Assembly: GCA_003427395.1 (NCBI GenBank)
Contig: BFEA01000012.1
Location: 6,468,378 to 6,494,004, forward strand
Reading direction: 5' to 3'
DNA: 25,627 nucleotides
Source: Chara braunii
Taxonomy: Eukaryota; Streptophyta; Charophyceae; Charales; Characeae
Made by a program: the position numbers and the translations under genes. The stretch's first letter is position 1. Every line of letters starts with the position of its first letter. Positions 21,005 through 25,627 of this stretch are shown here, piece after piece. Under the pieces are notes generated by a model. It saw nothing but the letters and a program-made list of their open reading frames with translations, searched no databases and was not told the DNA's origin.

Positions 21005-21330
21005 GAGCACAGCGGGCTGTCGCAGTCAGCAACAGCCGCGGCGGTATGTAGTAGTATGCAGTATGCCGTAACCAGCAGTCAGCAACAGTGGCAGTTGCCA
21101 ACAGTCGGCCACAACTTGTGCACAGTCAGCAAAACAGCAGTTGTGCACAGTCAAATAACCAGCAGCTAGCAAAGTGACCCCAACAACAATAGCAATTAGT
21201 GCCACAACCACAACTTCACTAACCAAGCGCAACCACGTACTTCTCTTCAACCCCAAACACCGCAGCCAGGAAACTTCAAAAAACAACTCGCGATAGTCAA
21301 CGGCAGCCAGCAACAATCTATGTCAGCAGA
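21005..21330. repeat. CAG/CAA-rich low-complexity expansion in E3
   Basis: The stretch is rich in CAGTCAGCAACAG-like strings and includes a repeated TTGTGCACAGTCA (near 21116 and 21139). E2 has only a short related run (CACAGCAACAACAAG near 10993), so this is an expansion particular to E3. Frames through it are repetitive and I do not call them coding. Confidence 0.75.
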
Positions 21331-22339
21331 TGATTATAGGGGACCCAGTGACGTTGAATATCCTTAGTAAACAGGAGTGTCGCAGTCTGCAGCAGACAGT
21401 GACGACCAGTGATCAGCGGTGACACTCGGCCCCTATGGTACTTCTCTCATAGGACGGTCATCCAAGCTGGATCCGGCCAGATACAGTGCCGCCAAGTGCA
21501 GAGCTGCAGGGGGGGCTTCCATCGGTCAGATAGTTCACACTCCCCTCCTTTATGCTCCTGCCCATACCCCGCATCCTTCCTCTAGTGACACCGGCCGACC
21601 CCTCGGCCAGGCGATCTTGCTATCATGGCCAGCCCCATCAGTCCGACGCCGTGCAATAGTCCCCCTTCCGGGCGGCATATGCCAGGTAAGTGTCCTAATC
21701 CCATGCTATCTCCTACGGCAAACCAAGTAGCCTTCCTGCTAGCCGTCAACTCCTTGAGCCTACAACTTCCCTGTAGCTGCCTCGCTCAGGCCTTGGCCTT
21801 CATCCCACTCGGCCCGACTTATACATCGACCCCAGGCAAGTGTCTGCCCCCCCTTTTCCTTCCAATCCCGTGTAGTATTTGGTGTCTACACTGCCTTTTA
21901 CTGCCGATCTCACACACCCCCTCCCGGCTAAGCAAGTAATCTGAATGAACCCGTCGCCGGAAAGCGGTCAGATGCATAGACAAGCTACTGGATCGTTCCC
22001 CTGCTGAAGCCTGTCAATTACGTATTTCCTCCCCCCATCCCCCCTTTTTGCCGCATCTGCTCGCTCGACTCTGCTGCAAGCGGCCGCCCCTGCTCCTCGC
22101 TGACTGCATGCAACCCGCCCACTCTTCTGGTCGTGAACTACATGCCCCCTCTGCAATGGCTGTGAACAATCCTTCGCCCGCTGTACTGACTGTGGACTGC
22201 TTACCCCCGGGTTTTTCTCTCCCTCTTTTGGATCATACTAGATCGAAACGAACCTCCCTCTAAGACCCAGACCAGGTCCACACCTCTCCCCTCCCCGCAG
22301 CTCCGCACAGTGCCTCCTTCATCTATCTTCAATCCTACC

Positions 22340-23110
22340 CACCTAATCCCAAAACTAACCACGCCATCAGAGTCGCCCTGTCCAAAAACCCCTATCTCGA
22401 CTTATCTTCAACTCAATTCCTTTAGGAATCGAGTGCACCACCTCATTCTGACTGCGCCAGTTCCCCCTCGGCCATCCCTTGTTCACTCCGCATGCATCTA
22501 CCCCCACGTGCCGTCCCGATTCACTCACCTCTACTAACTTCTGTTCTACTACATCCTTCCTGATACCGACTTCAAAATCGGGTTCGCCCGGTCTAAAAAA
22601 ACTAACCTATTATCTTCCTTCACTCGATTCCATCAAGAATCGAGTGAGATCCCGTTTTCTCACTCCTTGCCTTCTCTCTCCCCCACCATAGCCCCGGCGC
22701 ACCATTTGCTCTTCGTCTCTTTTATCTTACTAACTATCATCTAGAACTAACCTCATAGCCGCGGTCGCAGCCCTCCAAAACCCCGACTTCGACTCTCCTC
22801 CAGCTCGATTCCGTTAGGAATCGAGCGCGCTACCCCTTCTCCGCAGCGCCTGGCTCACCTTTCCGCCATCTCCATGCGAATGCACCCAGGCGGAGGTCCG
22901 GGCCAGGTTCACCCGGGGTATTCCTACTTCCGCCACCTCGCTGCCCTGGCTCCCGACCATCCACCCGCTGCTTCCGCCCCCGTCTCTTTCCCCTCTATCT
23001 CCCTCCACACTCCATCTTCTACCAATCCGCTTTCACCATCGGATTCGCCGGGGGCTAAAACCCCCGGATCGCCCCTCTCCTCCCCTCTCCTAGTAGAAAT
23101 CGAGCGGGGC
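22340..23110 (-). repeat. Tandem units of about 200 bp with ATTCC hairpins in E3
   Basis: Three or four related units each carry a hairpin: ACTCAATTCC/GGAATCGAGT (22411-22420/22425-22434), CACTCGATTC/GAATCGAGTG (22621-22630/22637-22646) and GCTCGATTCC/GGAATCGAGC (22803-22812/22817-22826). Each is next to a CCAAAAACCCC-type or CCCGGTCTAAAA-type motif, and the last unit has a second perfect stem CCGGGGG/CCCCCGG (23048-23054/23061-23067). The end pairs of the hairpins change in a complementary way between units and copies. Confidence 0.75.
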
Positions 23111-23815
23111 ATCCATTCTCTCATCCATCGGGCTCGCCTCCCCCCCAATCTCCTACTCCCTTATGCTCGCATGCACCTGTCGTCGAACGTCATCCAGGTC
23201 CGTTCACCCGTTTCTCTTCCACTCCGTCCTCGACTCCGACTGCGCCTTGCCCCAGTGCGTGCCCAGCCCCACCTGCGCTTTCCCGCTGGCTTACCCCGCC
23301 AATGCAACATTTCAACGGCGGTCGGCCTGACAACAACGAGCTCCGACTGTCAGCAAAACGCAAAGGTCGAGCCAAAAACAGGCTCCGCGCGTCTTCCCGT
23401 GTTTTATACGTTTCATCCTTGCGCAGGGGCCATGCCAATCTTCCATGAGGCAGTGGCCCGCGACCCCTTTCAAAATCCGCGTGGCCGCAGTCTCGCCCTG
23501 CTTTGGCGCACGAACCTAGCCCCTCCTTTGGGGTTTGTACGCATCGGCCTTGCGCAGGGACTATTCGAATCTTCTCTATATCATTCCAAATCTTATGGAC
23601 TCCGCAAAAATTTGCCCCCACGCCTTGTCAGCTATTCGGCCCATCCGCTTCTTCTCTCTTTGCAGGTATCCGACTTCCTTTCCCGGCCGGTTCGGATAAG
23701 GGCGTCCCCCTCCCTCTGTTTTACACTTACCACCCTAATTTTAACGAAGCCCCCTCTCCACGCTCTGGATCCGGCCTCCTTCCCTTAGTTTGTACATGCC
23801 ATGCTTGCGTAGGGG

Positions 23816-25486
23816 NCATTCTGANTCTCTCTGTATCGTCCCAAATTTAACGGATGTCCCGAAGGACTTCCACCGTGGCANTGCCCCACNGCACTACCAA
23901 AAGCCACACGNNCGTTCCCGGGATNTGCCTGGCCCTAGCAAATCTGGATATTCAGGCCTACCCACCAGGCTGGGCTNATGGGCACCCGTCATACCCACGG
24001 CACCACGTCCCGAGGNGANACGGGNCGCAACTAAGGAAAAAGGTAGACGAAATTACGCGCTCCGGCGCAGTCACGAAAACAACTTGTAATTGCACTTCAG
24101 GCAGCCCCGCGAATACAACACAATCTACGTGACCCTGCTTCAGGCCCGATATCGCGTCCNAGAACGGGGCGCGAGTCAAACAAAAATAAAGGATTAGTAA
24201 TTAAATAAAATANCGGNAAAAGNGGGAGGAACTANAAATACCTCGCCTTCCCCGTNGATTGGGCCCGCCNCCGCGCCCACTAACAAAACCGAGGNNGATA
24301 GCCCCGCAGGNCCCTCAACCCCTCAGGCTTTCCCTCCACGCTACTCNGCTGCCGCCGCGCNGACNCCCGCTGGCCTCNATCCCCGAACCTCCATAGTAAC
24401 AGTCCGCTGTCGTAACCTATAGGGCTATGCCCAAGCCTNAGACCCACATCCGCGGCGAGCCATATGAGGTAGTGNGGCGCTGCGCTCAGGGCCAGGGAAG
24501 TTGGCCTGAGCCTCATCTCAACCTACAACTGCGCGCGCGGCCGCCCAGCGTCTGCGCCGACTTACCAAGTTGTANCACGGCCACCACTCGCGCCGCTCCG
24601 CGGGCCAAGTTTTGTCGCAGTCACACCGCCGCCGTCGTCGCCTGCCGTCTAGGCCGTCCTNCGTACACACGCGTAACTCAGTCAACATGCCGACCGAAGA
24701 CAAATATCTTTAAATCCTAGTCTAGCCAANAATAAACAAAAATAAAAATAACGATAAACTAAAAACGAACCGACCAGCGTCCGCGCCGGCTTTATAATCA
24801 ACGATANAAACAGAATCACGTGCGCCNCAAACCTGCGCGCCCANGCACTCTCTACNCTAGTCAATCATCCNGTCAACGCAAATTACNGACGNGGNCGCGC
24901 CTAGCNNGGCATACTTAAACTTTANACCAAAACTCAATACCCNTCACTTGCAAAAACCAGGGCGGATACCCTTGTAAGGGTATTCGCGCCGACNNCNGTC
25001 CCATCCGGCTCAGCCCCACCCACCACCACCCTAAGGGCACGGGGCACTTCGTCTTGGGGACACCCCCACCTAGATGGGTAGGGATGGGCCATTGAGCGAG
25101 AGAGCTTTGACATTGGGGGATGTAACTCAACCCTCGCATAAAAGGTGGGTGGTCTCACTAGTCTAGGCAAAGCGTTCATTCTCAATTCCTTGGCGTGTTT
25201 ATAAGCAATCGTTCCTTGCAATACTCACATAGTTCAGGGAGCTCGTTNAGATGCTTCTTTTTTGTCCTACTCATCCCAAATTTGTCTATATTTCCTAANT
25301 GTNGGGTCTCTTAGGCTTCGAGGAGGTTCGTGACGTACCCCTNAACATATGTTGGGCNACCCNAATGCANGGCCTTCCTTATATCACCGAGGTACCCTCA
25401 TTNTCGACGCCTTTACCNATATATTTTTTTCGATTTGTCTCGTCGGGAGAACCGTCTCNGTCATCTNGTTTGNTCTCCGCTTGCCG
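23816..25486. other. Zone of scattered single-base Ns
   Basis: Isolated N calls occur only in this last part of the window, often one every 20-60 bases. This points to low-quality sequence or an ambiguous consensus and not to an assembly gap. Any fine reading here, including the right end of E3 and its target duplication, is uncertain. Confidence 0.95.
24100..24994 (-). repeat. LTR-like end of E3
   Basis: On the minus strand this is the counterpart of E1 1671-2320: a GTCGGCGCG start (first base masked by N), the perfect palindrome ATACCCTT/AAGGGTAT (24966-24973/24976-24983), TTTTTGCAAGTG, then a diverged body. A TGGTGCC at 23999-24005 (minus strand) stands where E1 has TGGCGCC. The TATATA seen in E1 and E2 is not evident. 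Confidence 0.5.
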
Positions 25487-25627
25487 AGACCGGCGGCGGG
25501 ACAAGCAAAGACATCCACACACAAAATGTATGCACGACACTCATTTTCCTATTAAGTTTATCTACCTTGCCTTTTCATACGCCCCTTACTTCTTTGGAGC
25601 CCCCACCCTCAGTCACATCAGTCTGTT
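24995..25627. other. Unassigned right flank
   Basis: I see no E-family block, gene or RNA here. A GCATAAAAGG string near 25136 could be a TATA box for something beyond the window, but nothing else supports it. Ns limit any reading. Confidence 0.5.

Larger units (their letters stand above)
16755..24994 (-). mobile_element. Copy E3 of repeat family E, longest copy
   Basis: On the + strand E3 starts near TGTGATACACC (16755) and ends near ...GCGCCGAC followed by an N (24994), so both ends could read TG...CA over 8.2 kb. In order it holds the outer block (16870-17500), foldback-related block (17500-17830), opposing TATA/poly(A) block (17860-18310), linker, five-box array (18595-19150), stem-loop array (19470-20305), conserved linker (20400-20900), CAG-rich expansion (21005-21330), CT-rich hairpin block (to about 24000) and the inverted LTR-like end. 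The left limit is inferred from TG and the loss of similarity. Ns prevent a test of a target duplication on the right. No retroviral-type coding domain is seen. Confidence 0.75.

Noticed and set aside
22874-23788. Open frame of 304 codons, the longest in the window
   Set aside because: The product is rich in proline, serine and leucine as expected from CT-rich DNA, shows no domain, and the E2 and E1 counterparts do not keep the frame. A short shared string around SPGAKT is explained by the conserved DNA hairpin at 23048-23067.

Overview
The window is eukaryotic repeat DNA. I found no protein-coding gene, rRNA or tRNA that I can support. The open frames are short, differ between homologous repeat copies and carry no domain I recognise. 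A plant genome is my best guess, from long non-coding LTR-like repeats with a TGGCGCC primer-site-like motif and a microsatellite, but this is inference and weakly held.

Most of the window is one large repeat family, here called family E. Its copies can be matched by eye. E0 is a partial copy at 377-1670. E1 (1671-8531) is inverted relative to the others. E2 (8532-14728) lacks the outer block. E3 (16755-24994) is the longest. 'Sense' below means the orientation in which the TGTCGG end comes first, so E1 lies on + and E0, E2 and E3 on -. In sense order the blocks are: an LTR-like end with a TATA box; a TGGCGCC motif; a purine-rich 2.4-3.3 kb stretch with hairpins; an array of stem-loops; five regularly spaced boxes; then a block with a TATA box and poly(A) signals facing the opposite way.

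Layout: (AC)n at 1-64; unassigned 65-300; a 75-bp near-perfect foldback at 301-467 on the tip of E0; a MITE-like insertion in E0 at 714-1024; E1 flanked by a 50-bp direct repeat; E2; an AT-rich spacer at 14729-16754; E3; and an unassigned tail with scattered Ns. E0 and E2 look like one element split by E1.

The most notable signal is RNA-like. Three blocks carry stem-loops whose loops are conserved while their stems change by compensating pairs, both within arrays and between copies. Most of the imperfect pairs I noted are G-U only in the sense orientation, which suggests selection on, or descent from, a structured sense transcript. I cannot name a described system that matches it.
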